Origin: Clitoria ternatea
Lineage: Eukaryota > Streptophyta > Magnoliopsida > Fabales > Fabaceae
Direction of reading: 5' to 3'
Assembly: GCA_037962975.1 (NCBI GenBank)
Contig: CM075674.1
Location: 84,894,501-84,958,500, forward strand
DNA length: 64,000 nt
Shown: positions 44,194 through 56,528 of the stretch, piece after piece
Layout of the letters: every line of letters begins with the position of its first letter
Numbering within the stretch: the stretch's first letter is position 1
The notes under the pieces: generated by a model
Database searches by the model: none
What the model was told of the DNA's origin: nothing
What the model saw: the letters and a program-made list of their open reading frames with translations, nothing else
Position numbers and translations under genes: made by a program

Positions 44194-45383
44194 CTATTGG
44201 ATTCCTTCCTTGAGTTGAAGAAGGCTGGTGGTCCATTGGTTTCTAATTTTGTCAATGTATCCTTCAGGGAACATTGAGGAGGAGTCTCGAAAGTGCTGCA
44301 AAGAAGACATAATCATTAATAGGTGAGCAACAAATTGTAATAGTAGTATGTAAAAACCAAATAAATTAAAGTAGGCAGCAAAAACTTACAGTTGTCCATC
44401 CGTCTACTATACCAAATTGGACAATGGTGAGCATCGTCTTCATCACGAAATACCCACACTCAAAGGTGCCATCCTGCCGATAAGACTACAAGGTACCATA
44501 CATTGATTTCATAACTGGTTATTGTTTTTATTACTAATTGAGGTAACTTTAAAAGTAATGCTTATTAATTGAAGTACTTACTTTTGGGAAGACCCACTCT
44601 AGTTTTTTCTTGGTCACTTTGCCGCATAGTCGATGGTACCCAATTAAAGCCCTATAAGAGAATAAAACACCAGCTTAGTTAATAGAATGACTTAATCAAA
44701 TATGTAAAGTTATTTTATTTTTAAAAATCAACTTACCCATCGAGGATTTTCATGTAGTCTGCACCAGGACTCCCATGCAACGAACAGAAACATGCAGCAA
44801 TGTCGTCCTTCGGGCAAATGACCAACAGTTGCCAGTGAAGGATGCAATGTACCGTTGATTAGGAACAACGCAATCCATTATTAAATTAACAACAATAAGT
44901 AAATATTTATTAGACTCTTACTCTCTATGAAATGGTGCAAGGTACACAGTCTTGTTCGAGGCATGCATCCAATTCTGGATGTATGCCTGAATCTCCTCCT
45001 TGCTGTTCCCACAAAGTTGTATTAGAGAGGGCTCCAGGAAACCATAAATGTCATGGACACCTCTCTCTATGAAAAGTCTATGTAAAAACCTAATCAAATT
45101 TGTAGACGTTTAGTGTTGTAAAAAATAGCAATTTAAATGACACTATCATTGAACGAAAAACTTACAGCTCCCAATACTGAATCACTGAAATGTTCAACAT
45201 CGTCTTCCCCATTAGGACCTCACACAAGTCAGGTCGTGCAATATACACTGGCAACGAACTTGGGATGCCAAAAACGGATTCCTCCCATGGGACCGGGATA
45301 GTGCAATTATGAAGCCCAGCCGATATATCCCATAGTCGTTCCATCGGATCAAGGGGGCTCTGGCTTCTTTGATGGGGTAGCAA
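44194..45383 (-). pseudogene. Ulp1-like cysteine protease module of the CACTA element
   Basis: On the minus strand several exons with canonical GT-AG edges can be read: 45383-45162, about 45077-44917, about 44856-44737, 44651-44582, 44485-44390 and 44295-44194, ending in TAG. They encode EESVFGIPSSLPVYIARPDL, then EEIQAYIQNWMHASNKTVYL, HWQLLVICPKDD and GTFECGYFVMKTM. HWQLL and ECGY match the catalytic His and Cys of C48/Ulp1 proteases, known at the C-terminus of many plant CACTA proteins. The usual Asp position appears as FCSLHG, Cys in place of Asp. The exon starting near 44856 lacks a clear AG acceptor. Confidence 0.75.
44859..44896. repeat. 38-bp segment repeated at 45561-45598
   Basis: TTAGGAACAACGCAATCCAT plus TATTAAATTAACAACAAT occurs twice in the same orientation with one mismatch. 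Each copy lies at an exon edge: here in the intron before the HWQLL exon, there directly after the transposase reading frame ends. Confidence 0.85.
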
Positions 45384-45582
45384 CCTGCTAAAATAGTTAA
45401 AAAATTAGAAGCAATTTATGTCCTTTGAAACCAAACTTAATATAAACTTGATGCCTTGGTAAAGAGCATACCTGGAGACCAGAATCTAACACAAGTCTGG
45501 TCGGCCATATAAGGAAGTGTCCTACAGCCTGGCCGACGAGTCGTACCTCAGAAGTTGGAATTAGGAACAACGCAATCCATTA

Positions 45583-47949
45583 TTAAATTAATAACAATCG
45601 CCCTTCATGACGATTCTTTGGAATACCAATGCTTTCAGCCTGTGACATGTAATCTGTGCAGAACTCAATTGCTTCCTCTGCAATGTACCTTTCTACTATC
45701 GATGCTTCGGGGCGGCGTTGGTTCTTCATATAGCCTTTCAAAATTTTCATGTATCGCTCAACAGGATACATCCACCTCAAGAACACTGGCCCACACAAAC
45801 GGACCTCCCTCACTAAATGGATGATTAAATGTACCATTATGTCAAAGAATGAAGGAGGGAAATACATTTCCAACTGGGATAGTATAAGAAACCCTTCCTG
45901 TTCCAACGCTTCCAACTCCTCGTGGGCGATTACTTTGGCACATATGGCATTGAAAAACAAACACACCCTTGTTATCACATGTCTGAAATTTTGAGGGAGA
46001 ATGTCATGAATGGCAATGGGTAGAAATTGTTGCATCAGCATATGACAATCATGTGACTTCAAACTAACTAACTTCAGATCCTTTAAGGAAACACAAGTAT
46101 TAATGTTGGAACCATACCCAAATGGAAGTTTGACACCACACAAAGATTCACACAAACTTTGCTTCTCCTTTCTAGACAAGGTATGACATGCTGAAGGCAA
46201 ATATGTTTATTTGCCCTTTACTTATGGGTGCAACTCCTCACGTATACCTAACAACTCCAAGTCTAGACACGAATTTAGGTCATCCTTCATTTTTCCAGGT
46301 ATGTTTAACAGGGTTCCAATCAAACTATCACACACATTTTTCTCCACATGCATCACATCAATACAGTGCCTCACATCAAGCTCTTTCCAATATGGCAAAT
46401 CGAAAAATATTGACCTTCTCTTCCATGTGTTTTTTGAGATAGACTGCTTCTCAGACTTACCAAAGACCACATTGACTTCTTTCACCTTTTCATATACTTG
46501 ACGACCAGACAATGGTGGGGGAGGCAGTTCAAACTCTTGTGCACCATTAAATGACTTCTTCAACCTACGAAGTGGATGATTAGGTGTGAGAAACCTACGA
46601 TGTCGAAGATAAACATTTTTCTTTCCATGATGTAATTGATCCGAACTAGTTCCCTCCTCACATATAGGACATGCTTTATGTCCTTTAACGCTATAGCCTG
46701 AGAGGTTACCATACGCTGGAAAATCATTGATCGTGCAGAATAACATGGCCCTTAAATTGAATGATTATCCTGTAAGCCCGTCAAACACATCAACCCTCTC
46801 TTCCCATAACATTTTTAGGTCTTCAACTAACAGAGATAAGTATACATCAAAGTCGTTCCCTGGTTGTCGTGGACCAGAAATCATCATTGATAACATAACG
46901 TATTTCCGCTTCATGCACAGCCATGGCGGCAAGTTGTAAACAAACAACAAAACAGGCCAGGAACTGTGGTTTGTGCTTAGGTTCCCATATGGGTTCATGT
47001 CGTCTGTGGCTAGTGCAAGCCTAACATGTCTTGGGTCACGGGAAAAATCCGGAAATATCGTATCCATTTTTTCCACTGTAATCCATCTGCCGGATGCCTA
47101 ACTAGTCCGTCAACAACCCTTTCATCAACATGCCATCTCATAAGCTTTGCATCATCTGCATTAGCAAATAGACGCTTTAGTCTTGGAACTATGGGGAGAT
47201 ACCACAACAGTTTCACAGGAGACCCTTTTTTGCATAAATCATCAGAATCAACCTCTTTCTTCTTATACCGTGACACCCCACACCTAGGACATCGATGCAG
47301 CACTCACCACGGTATAATACACAATCATTTAGGCATGCATGTATCTTCGTATACTCCAAGCCCATAGGACACAACACCTTTTTAGCCTCATAGTTACGAT
47401 TTGGTAAAGTGTTACCAACTGGGAGCATTTCTTTCAACAACTTAAGCAACTCAGTGAAGCTTTTATCTATCCACCCATTTATCGCTTTCAAATTAAATAA
47501 TCGTAAAACTGTTGACAACCTTGTGAAATTAGGACAATTCAGATACAACGGCTTTTCTGAATCCTCACATAGACTCGCATATACGTGAGCTCTCTTAAAA
47601 CTTTCTACCCCACATCACGGATCATATCCTTAAGTCGGTCATCCATGTCATCATCAACCTCATGCGCAAAGCTCTGGTCTTTTGTTTGAAAGCTAGTACT
47701 TGGCACCTCAACATGTTCACCATGCCATATCCATCGCGTATAACTCTAAAGAAATCCATCACACAACAGATGTTCTCGAACCTCTGTCAATTCTAGTCGC
47801 TGCATATTTAAGCATTTAAAACAAGGGCAACAATACGTTCCATTCACCTCTTCAGCATTTCGTATCACGTACTCTATGAATGTTTCGACTCCACCCTCAT
47901 ATTGTGGACTTATATGTGATGCTGTTATCCAACTTCGATCCATACTCAT
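45583..47949 (-). pseudogene. TNP2-type CACTA transposase
   Basis: In minus order: a transposase-associated N-terminal domain (MSMDRSWITASHISPQYEGG; CPCFKC, 47949-47746), a middle region (47548-47010, CLNDCVLYRGE and RMKWKKWIRYF-like), then the core transposase (DMNPYGNLSTNHSSWPVLLF; AMLFCTINDFPAYGNLSG; DVRHCIDVMHVEKNVCDSLI, 47076-46222) and the DUF4218 region (LEMYFPPSFFDIMVHLIIHL; GPVFLRWMYPVERYM, 46200-45583). These match plant En/Spm transposases. Frame changes between pieces and a stop near 46765 break it. The sequence ends abruptly after HEGRL at about 45600, and the domain normally found next (DUF4216) is missing. Confidence 0.9.
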
Positions 47950-49124
47950 TGTTTACAATACCAGTAAATTTAACGGTGCTATGTATCTTACTTTCTTCAC
48001 AAAGGTGGTGGTCCTACCCATTCAGAATGAACATTTTTCTATACATCATAACTACATACCACCTAGGAGTTATTTTAAAATTTGATAAAATTTCGGCAGC
48101 ATTTCGTATTGGTCTCTAAGTACACAAAATGAAAGTGGTGACATCAAATTCAACCACAATCAAATATGCACCCAGAGAACAATACAAAATTTAGCTAACC
48201 AAAACTTGATCAAATTTTAAAATTACTCCTAACTTATACATAGCAATAATGCATAAAAATTTGTTCATCCCAAACTGTCCAAACGGACAATTCAAGATTC
48301 AACACAAATGATGAAATCAATTAATTTAATTACCATTTGTGTCGAATCTCAGATGGGAAACTATGTTTCACTCATTTACAATTTAAAAAATCACAATTCA
48401 AAGGGACTATATAAACTTATCAAAAACTAAAAAATAATAAATAAAAATTAATCTACTACTAGTACTAGTACTGGTAATAACTACATTTAAAAAACATATT
48501 AAACTATATTCCATTTGTGTTATGTAAGAATCTTAATTTAAAAATCTAAATCTACTACTAGTACTAACTACATTCCATTTAAGACATGATAAAGTTTTTA
48601 ATATTCAAAATTTAACCCAATTGTGTGTAATTTCAATAAATAATTTCAACAGTCAATACTTAATCTATAGTTAACAAATAATTTTACTAATATTTAACTA
48701 ACTAAGCCTAACATTGCATTAATCTCAACCATAAGCATTAAAAATAGAAAATGTGGGGTTTTAGAAAAAATACCTCTTTTGGAATGCCCAACGTCAATGG
48801 AGATGGAGGGAGCGAGGAGGATGGAAGAAGACCTTGGGCGTCGTGCGGAATGAGAAAGAGGAGGAGGAGGAGTAGGAGGGAAGAAGACCTTGGGCGTCGT
48901 GCGGAATGAGAAAGAGTAATGGAGGGAGGGAGGAGGAAAACAACTCGGTAATGGAGGGGAATGTTTAAATGAAAGGTGAAATGGAGGGAGGGAGGGGGGA
49001 GGAGGAAAAGAACTCGGTAATGGAGGGAGAGAGGAGGAGGAAGAAGACTAAGAGGTAGAATGGAGGGAAATGAAAAGAGTAAGCGTGATGTACCTGTGAC
49101 AAACGCGAATTTCGAGAGGACGAC
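47950..49124. other. CACTA 5' non-coding region
   Basis: AT-rich sequence up to 48770, then a purine-rich stretch (GGAGGAGG and GGAGGGAG runs, with GACCTTGGGCGTCGTGCGGA repeated twice near 48830 and 48885) to about 49090. It probably serves as promoter or leader for the minus-strand transposase. I see no gene. Confidence 0.5.
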
Positions 49125-49645
49125 CCTATAAGCACGGTTCCCCAAAGAACCGTGTTAGTATCTTACCTTTTAAGCACGGGCCCCTGAGAACCGTGTTAGA
49201 AGACTAATTTTTTAAAACTTTTAAGCACAGTTCCCTCGACAACCGTGTTAGTATGTTACCCCTTTAAGCACGGTTCCCTTTAACCGTGTTTGTAAGTCTT
49301 TTAAAAAAAATATTTTAAAAAATTATACCAACCTTTAAGCACGGTTCAGCGCAACCATCTTTGTAAGTCTTTTAAAAAATTATTCAAAAAAATTATAACA
49401 ACTTTTAAGCACGGTCCTGTTGTAACTGTCTTTGTAAGTCTTTTAAAAAAATATTTAAAAAAATTATAACAACTTTTAAGCACGGTCCAATTTAACCGTG
49501 TTCATATATGGCTTTTAAGGACGGTCGCCTTTCAACCATGCTTGTATATCACTTTTAAAATTAAAACACGCTTCTTCCTATTTATAAAAATACCACCGCG
49601 TTGTTTTAAGCACGGTTATGAGATAACCGTGCTCGTATCCTGTCC
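49125..49645. repeat. Right subterminal repeats of the CACTA element (about nine)
   Basis: TTTTAAGCACGGTT or TTTTAAGCACGGTCC units spaced 30-80 bases apart, most followed by the AACCGTG complement. They share the word with the left end in the same direction. Confidence 0.88.
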
Positions 49646-49672
49646 TCATAGCCGATTTTTGCACTAGTGTTT

Positions 49673-50889
49673 GTTTTGTTTATTTTTCATGCACTACACC
49701 GAAAAAATAAGTAGCTTTTTCAATATTAGTAAAAGTGTGGCACATTTTGATTTTGATGAGAGAAAAATATCTTTAAGTTTTTAAAAAAATAAAGCTATAA
49801 TTTAAGTTTCTCTTTAAAATTTATAAGATGAATTGTTTGGTTTAATATACTATTTTAAACTCCAATTATACAAAATTACTATGGGTGACAGTTTTCTTTA
49901 TTAAATTTTAATGTAGTAATTACATTTTTGATACTTAAAATTGAGATCGCTACTATGTTAAAATTACTTTGATCAATTTATTTACGTGTTCAGTGATAAA
50001 AATATAATAGTATGATTTATTTTTGAAATATTTTTATTTTAAATTATAAATAAAACTTCAAACTTCAAAGTAATTATACATTGCAAAATAATATTTTCTA
50101 GGTTCCTATTTATAAGATAAAGGAAAAAAGTATCTTTTAATAATTCTATTTATAAGCATAGGCTCGCATACCTAGAAATATTTAACAATTTTTCTCATGA
50201 CCCTTGTTTTGGAAAATGCTACCATTAACATTAAAATAGAATTTGAATTAAAATAAAGATAAAAATGAAATATTACAATATCCTTTTATAAAAATCAATA
50301 TATTAATATATTTTTTAATGTGTGTTTTTGCCTGAATTATTTTAAAAATAGAAATGAAATGAGTATTACAAAAGTAAATGAAACTAAAAAATGAAAAGAT
50401 AGAAAAAGAGAGGCGAGAATGGGAGTAGAGAAAAATAGGGAAAGTGATTGCATATAGTGTAATTAGGTAAATATGTGGAAATATTTTAATAATTGTAAAT
50501 ATGTCTATTTAAAGGAATGAGCGAGACAACTTATAAAATGGAAATATTTACAATTATTAAAAAGTATAATTAGGTATAATTCTTATAAATTGAAACTAGA
50601 CATCCATGTTAGTATTCATAAAATTTTTCCTTTACTGTTCATAATTTGAAAATTTGTCTAATTAAAATCTTATTATAAAAATACTTGTGAAAAAAAAAAC
50701 TAGCAAAGAAAACAAGTTTATTATTTTTTAATATGCTTACTAGATTAATATTAACTCATTATAAACATTACAGAAAACACAATAGGACAAAACCATAGTG
50801 AAAGGGGAAATGCAAAATGTATTTACTTCTCTTACATATTTAAATATTCATCTTCATGCATAAAACAACAAAGATCAATCCTCTACAAT

Positions 50890-50941
<52 letters not shown>

Positions 50942-51119
50942 TCACCATATTTTATAAGATCATGAGTAAAAAAGAATTTTGGTGAAACATGCTTTGTCCT
51001 ATCTTTTTTATGTAATATTCCTTTAACTAGGAAATGTATGCAACATTATTTTCATATATAAATATTGGATTCATTCTTATGAATGACAAACCACAAGTTT
51101 CTTGCATATGCTAGATCAT
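49673..51119. other. AT-rich sequence without a recognised gene
   Basis: It contains a perfect TA microsatellite of about 24 units at 50892-50939. No element boundary or coding region is seen. Confidence 0.6.
50892..50939. repeat. (TA)n microsatellite
   Basis: An uninterrupted TA run of about 48 bases. Confidence 0.95.
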
Positions 51120-53720
51120 AAATCTCAACCATGCACGTTCTCGAGCCACTTCATGTAATGCTAAAATTTATGCATGATGTGAAGAAGTAGTTGTTATAGT
51201 TTGTTTTGTGGACCACCATGAAATCATTGTACCACCAGATGGATAAATATCTTGTTTGTGATCAAGCATCATGAAAATTAGACAAATAACCACATTTGCA
51301 AAACTAACTAGGTCCACTTTAGGTATATTTAGGAAAAAAAATACAATGATATTATACCTTTAAGGTAGCAAAGCATGTGCTTAATTTCATTTTGATGTCT
51401 TCTTGTGGGTAAAGAACTATATGTTGCCAACAAATTAATAGCAAGTGATATATCAGGTTATGTTTGACTAACTACATTAGTGAACCAATTTCATCAAGAT
51501 ATGGTCCTTTAGCACCAAGTAGTTCTTCATCTTTCTCTCAAGGTTTAAAAGGATCTTTACTCACATCAAGTGACCTTACAAGCAATGGACTACTTAATAG
51601 ATCTGATTTGTCCATGTATAGAATTTCTTCCTTAAAATATTCTGACTACAATCAAGACAAAACTTTATTTTTCTCTTTCTTTAAACAATTTACTACTTTT
51701 TTGTTAGATCTCTTCATAAAAAATACATGGACAAATATGGTCATTCTTATATATTTCCTTTAACAAATATTTACCCAGACAATTGTACCACATGTTTCCA
51801 TAACCCTTCAATATGTAAAGAGATTTATTTAATTTGATTAAATAATTTTATTGAGGACTTGAATTATATGCTTTAGAAAAATTCAATCCTTCATGAAGTT
51901 TGATATAAATCTCATTCTCAAGTGATTCATATAAATAAGTTGTAACAACATCCATCAAACATAAATCAAGATTTTCATGTTCTATTGAGCTAATTGAGTA
52001 TGGGAAGTGCTTGCCTCAATCATTGTTGAATATGTTTCTTCAAAATCAATATTAAGTCCTTTTGAAAAACCTTGGGCAACAAGTTATGATTTATACCTCA
52101 TAATTTCATATTTTTTTCATTTGTTTTCACACAAAAACTCATTTGTACCTAATTAGTTTTACACCTTTAGGTGTCTAGACTACATAACCAAAAACTTTAT
52201 GTTTTGCAAGTGAGTTTAATTCTTCTTTCATTTTAGCTTTCCACTTTGGTTGAATTTGTGTACACTATATAGCTGACTTTAGTTTCATTATCCTCAATAT
52301 CATTTATAACATTAAACGTCACTTTGACTTCATGTTGATTCCATTATACTTCATTCATGACATAATTTTTTAAGATCTCTTTACTTTTATGAATTTCAGG
52401 TGCCTAAGTTTTTCTAGAACTGAAATATTAATAATGTTCATAGACTTTATTGGAGTCTCCATATACTTAATTTGACCATCTTCATTTATAGCTTCATTTC
52501 TTTCTTTTTTTAGAATATTTATCTTTGGAACCAATATGTTTGTCATGCTTTGGTCTTTCTTCTAATTCATTTTTAAGTGTAGAGAGTTCAATATAGACAT
52601 CCATCTTTATTGGAGCATTAGCAACTAGTATATATGATTTGATCACTCATTCAAGTCAGCATAACATTTTGTAATTGGTTGACTAATTCTCATGATTGAA
52701 ATATCTTTTGAACTTCTTGTTCACATTTCTTTGTTAGCGGATTAAGATGGGATAAAGAGAATTCATTCCAACTAACATCTTTACCAAACTACTTATCCCC
52801 CCTAAAGTTGGAAAATAGGTTACTCAAAATGACATCAATAAAGCAAATCTCCCATTTATGCTTCAAGGTACTTTACTATAGATTAGAATTCATACCAATA
52901 TATATTCTTAACATTCTTCAAGGACCCATCTTAGTAATTTATGATGAAGTTAATTATTGAAACATATACATCATATTCCAAAATTCTTATATGGAAAATA
53001 CTCAATTTTTCACCAAAAACTTGTTGTAAAGGGGTAGACTCGTGATAATTAGTCTTATATAAATAAGTATTGCATCATGCAAGATTGCATGTCCCCAAAC
53101 AAAAGTTTAAAGTTTTGGTCTTATTAGTAATGACCTTGCACTTAATTTTAGATGTTTGATGAATGATTCTACAAGTCCAGTTTGTGTATGAACATGTGCT
53201 ACGAGATGTTCAAATCAATCTCAGGTACACAATATTCATTAAAAGCTTGGAGTGTGAATTCACAAGCATTATCAAAGTGTGTTTTCTTAATTGGATAATC
53301 AAGAAATATGCTCTTGGTCGAATTAATAGAGTAAGTAATGTCACAAACGTCTAGTTGCAAGATGAAAATAAGCAAACATAAGATTATCTTGTTAATGCAT
53401 CAATCAACATTATAAAATATTTGAATGTTCTATATGATGAATGTCTTAGTTCATAAATATCACCTTGTATACATTCTAAAAAGTGAGGGATCCACTTCTA
53501 ACTTTTGTTATTGATGGTCAAATAATTGCTTTTCCTTAGAAACAAGTAGTAGATAAGAACTTTATTTGCTCTTTAAATGATACCCATATGAATTTTTAAT
53601 TATTCTCCAAATCATAATTGATCCAGGATGACGTAACTATTCATGCCAAATAAAAATCTCATTATAATTCATACACTCCTAGTTTAATATGGCATTCGTT
53701 TCAATTATACCTATATATAT
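51120..53720 (-). pseudogene. Ancient, heavily decayed Ty1/copia pol
   Basis: Across shifting minus-strand frames the copia domains are still readable: integrase end (FVWGHAILHDAILIYIR and TKMGP, 52880-53110), RT (EIMRYKS*LVAQGFSKGLNI with one stop, then DFEETYS, 52000-52110), the RT-RNase H connection (LGAKGPYLDEIGSLM, 51440-51520) and RNase H (GTMISWWSTKQTITTTSSHHA, 51140-51250). Stops and indels occur every few dozen codons and no LTRs are found, so this is far older than the copia element at 55037. Gag was not found. Confidence 0.75.
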
Positions 53721-54506
53721 GCAGTGCAAATCAAAGGTGATATGGGCCTCATACCAAGCCAATCCCTTAAAGATCATACCAGTATGTGGCATAAAAACAT
53801 ATGGTATGTCTCATAATCAATAATTTGGTATGGAACTCACACGAGAAAGTCCCGCATGAGCCCTCCCCTCTCACACCAAGGTGAACTGATCCACATCAAG
53901 CAAAGGTCACGAGGCAGTTGGGGCATACCGATCAAAAGACTTACAAGGGGTGTTAGAAATGTTTGCGTATGTGTTAGCTTTCCCTGTACTTTACAAAAAA
54001 GTATTGACACAAGCCATCTAAGACTCAACAAATACCACACCTTATAAATACCACTCATTTACTACAATTAAGGTACATTTACCAACCCATCGCTCGAGCT
54101 CTGATAGTATTTATCTAGTATTGACTTAAGCATTGGGGTGTTTTTACAAGCAACATCATATTTCATCCCACAACACAAAATACTAATGGTTATTGGACTT
54201 ATCACATCAATACTTTGAGCTCCCTACTAGACTCGGGTATATAATATCAGATTCCTACTGAACTAGTGTAATACCCAAGAACCCCAAGAATTGGTATTAA
54301 TATCAAAGTCTATAGCCTTTATATTAGACAAAACATTGGCATGCCGACCACGTGCGAGACATGGTACCAATACCGAAGGGACATGAGATGTTACAATGTA
54401 ATAATTGCACCCATCATACACGTCGTTTCACTTCCAAATGGCTACAACACATATAAAAAAGACACAGTCATTCATAATATGACACGTCATATTTTCAAAC
54501 TTCTTA
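53721..54506. other. Unassigned sequence
   Basis: I see no coding domain, terminal repeat or RNA gene. A minus-strand frame of 73 codons (54058-53837) has no recognisable features. Confidence 0.4.
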
Positions 54507-55031
54507 TGTGACACCCTGGTTTTTCGGACTCAAATGTCAATGTGATCAACATAATGATTAATAAAATGTGATTAAATTTTTTGCGTTCCATAATAAGACC
54601 ATTGTCACACCAAAACTCGAATCACAGAAAACCGAAGCGTACAATTTAATATAATATAACTGGATCGATATCTAACTTGACCATAACGGTATACAAAAAT
54701 AATAGAGATTACAGCGGAAGAAGAATATGTATACCGGGCATATACCTAGTCCCATATATAAAGATATGAGAAAAGGCCCAAGCAATCATACAATTTCATA
54801 ATATAAGCCTATTAGGCTACAATCGACCATGCACCTGAAGCATAATTATATATCATCAAATGTAAGAAGTCTATACATGAGACATCCATCATCAGATGGC
54901 ATCAATCTAAATCATCACTTACATACTAAACTTATATTCACCATTCACAAACTCAAAGAATTATCTTATACATATCCAAATTCACTAAGTCCTTAATATC
55001 TTCACATACAATTTATTCAATACATTGAGTT

Positions 55032-55036
55032 ATAAT
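55032..55036. repeat. Target-site duplication ATAAT (left)
   Basis: ATAAT at 55032-55036 and 63286-63290 flank the complete copia element. Confidence 0.9.
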
Positions 55037-56315
55037 TGTTAGGGAATCCCTAGTGTATGAGCAGCGGAAATACAAGGATTCCCATAGGATTTGCAAAGCG
55101 CCGTGTTTCAAAGCATAAAACAAACACAAAAAAAATTGCGTTTTAAGATTACCTCTTGAAGAATATCGAAGCAATCGTAGCCTCGTCCTTTAGGAGTCCA
55201 CATAAGTACTCCCACCAGAAATGCTACACCTTCCAAATGCTAGTTTGACGACGTGTAGCTTTTGCAACTTTTGTGTATTTTTGTGTCTCTTTTTGGGTAG
55301 CCGCCTATGAGCATCTTATGCTCTATTTATAGGCTTAGGTTTGACCTAATTTGCTCTCTAAAGAGTGGGCTCCTTACTCATTCTAAATGAGTTAGGCCCA
55401 ATAGTCTTATTTTAGTCCAACTAAAATAAAAAGCTATTTTCTGATGGGCTTACTCTATGTGTGTGACCCTATAGGTAAAATACTCGGTTATATTAATAAT
55501 AAACTATTTTATTATTAATATAAAATAAGAGCGGCATCTAGCAATGCATCATTATGTCCGAATATTATTTATTAACAACATAACCTATAAGTGATAATTA
55601 TTTTATATGTTTGTTCCTTTTGTCATGATATCCTAATTGGGCCCAAGGCATGGTCGTGTCATCCTTGTACGGTCCAATTTATTTTACTTGATACCAGAGT
55701 AGACTTTATCTGAATAAATATCCAATATTTATTCTTTTTAGCATGGCCATGCATTTCCTTAGTCTCACTCCATCAACTGGCCTAGAGATATCACTCCTGT
55801 CACATAGGAGAGACAAATCTCATCTACATCACTCACATCCCTCTACATAATTTGTACATTGCCTAACCACAACCTTTATAGTCCTCTTATTACAGAAGAC
55901 GTTTGATTGTATTAAAACAATAAACTCCTTATGTAGGAATCGTAGTGACTTCAGGTCAAAGGACTACATATATCATTATCACATTAAGAATCATTTATGA
56001 CATTCATGTAACGATCCATGCAACGTTCTCATGGTGGGTCTGTCCAGTACATCATTACTCTTAATGTGTACCCGTGTGAAGACTTGATATCATTTATATC
56101 CATGATCTGTGAGATCAGATCATCAGTACACTCATACACTAGTCTTAATGTATTTACATGTCCCCATGTAAATACTTGACTAGGGACATTTTAGGAATCA
56201 CTCTCACATGACCTATTACTCCAAGGATAAATAAAGGTTGTTAAACTATTTAACCAAAAATGACTTATTCAAAATGATGCAAACCTATATAGGCTTTTAG
56301 TGCATATTTCCAACA
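55037..56315 (-). repeat. 3' LTR of the complete copia element
   Basis: It pairs with 62008-63285. The TATA box CCTATAAATAGAG (minus) lies at 55321-55333. Confidence 0.92.
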
Positions 56316-56327
56316 ATCTCCCACTTG
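56316..56327 (-). other. Polypurine tract of the copia element
   Basis: The minus strand reads AAGTGGGAGAT directly before the 3' LTR. Confidence 0.75.
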
Positions 56328-56528
56328 CACTTAGAGCTGATAAAGTTAATGCCCAATGACATCTACAGTGCCCTTATGCTTTTACTACGTAAGCGGTTTT
56401 ACTAGTGGGTTCCCAACAATTTTGTTGGTATGCACATTGCATATTTTCACATCTTCCAAAGATGGAACTATTTAAGTATATGCTTGGATTAATCCACTTC
56501 CTTATATTGTTGTATGGTTCCATTGTCA

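Larger units (their letters stand above)
43559..49669 (-). mobile_element. CACTA (En/Spm) DNA transposon, 6111 bp
   Basis: Both ends are CACTAGTG, and a TTT duplication flanks it (43556-43558 and 49670-49672), the 3-bp size expected for CACTA elements. Subterminal repeats TTTTAAGCACGGTT fill both ends. The interior carries a minus-strand transposase of the TNP2 type and a downstream Ulp1-like protease module. Stops in the transposase argue that it is no longer autonomous. Confidence 0.93.

Noticed and set aside
48738..49145. A 135-codon Leu/Pro/Ser-rich minus-strand frame in the CACTA element
   Set aside because: It is the antisense of a GGAGG-rich purine tract with internal duplications; no domain and no support as an exon.
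54100..54115. A second PBS-like site (GAGCTCTGATAG) for the old copia remnant
   Set aside because: The match is short, no LTR edge follows it, and too little space remains for a gag between it and the integrase remnant.
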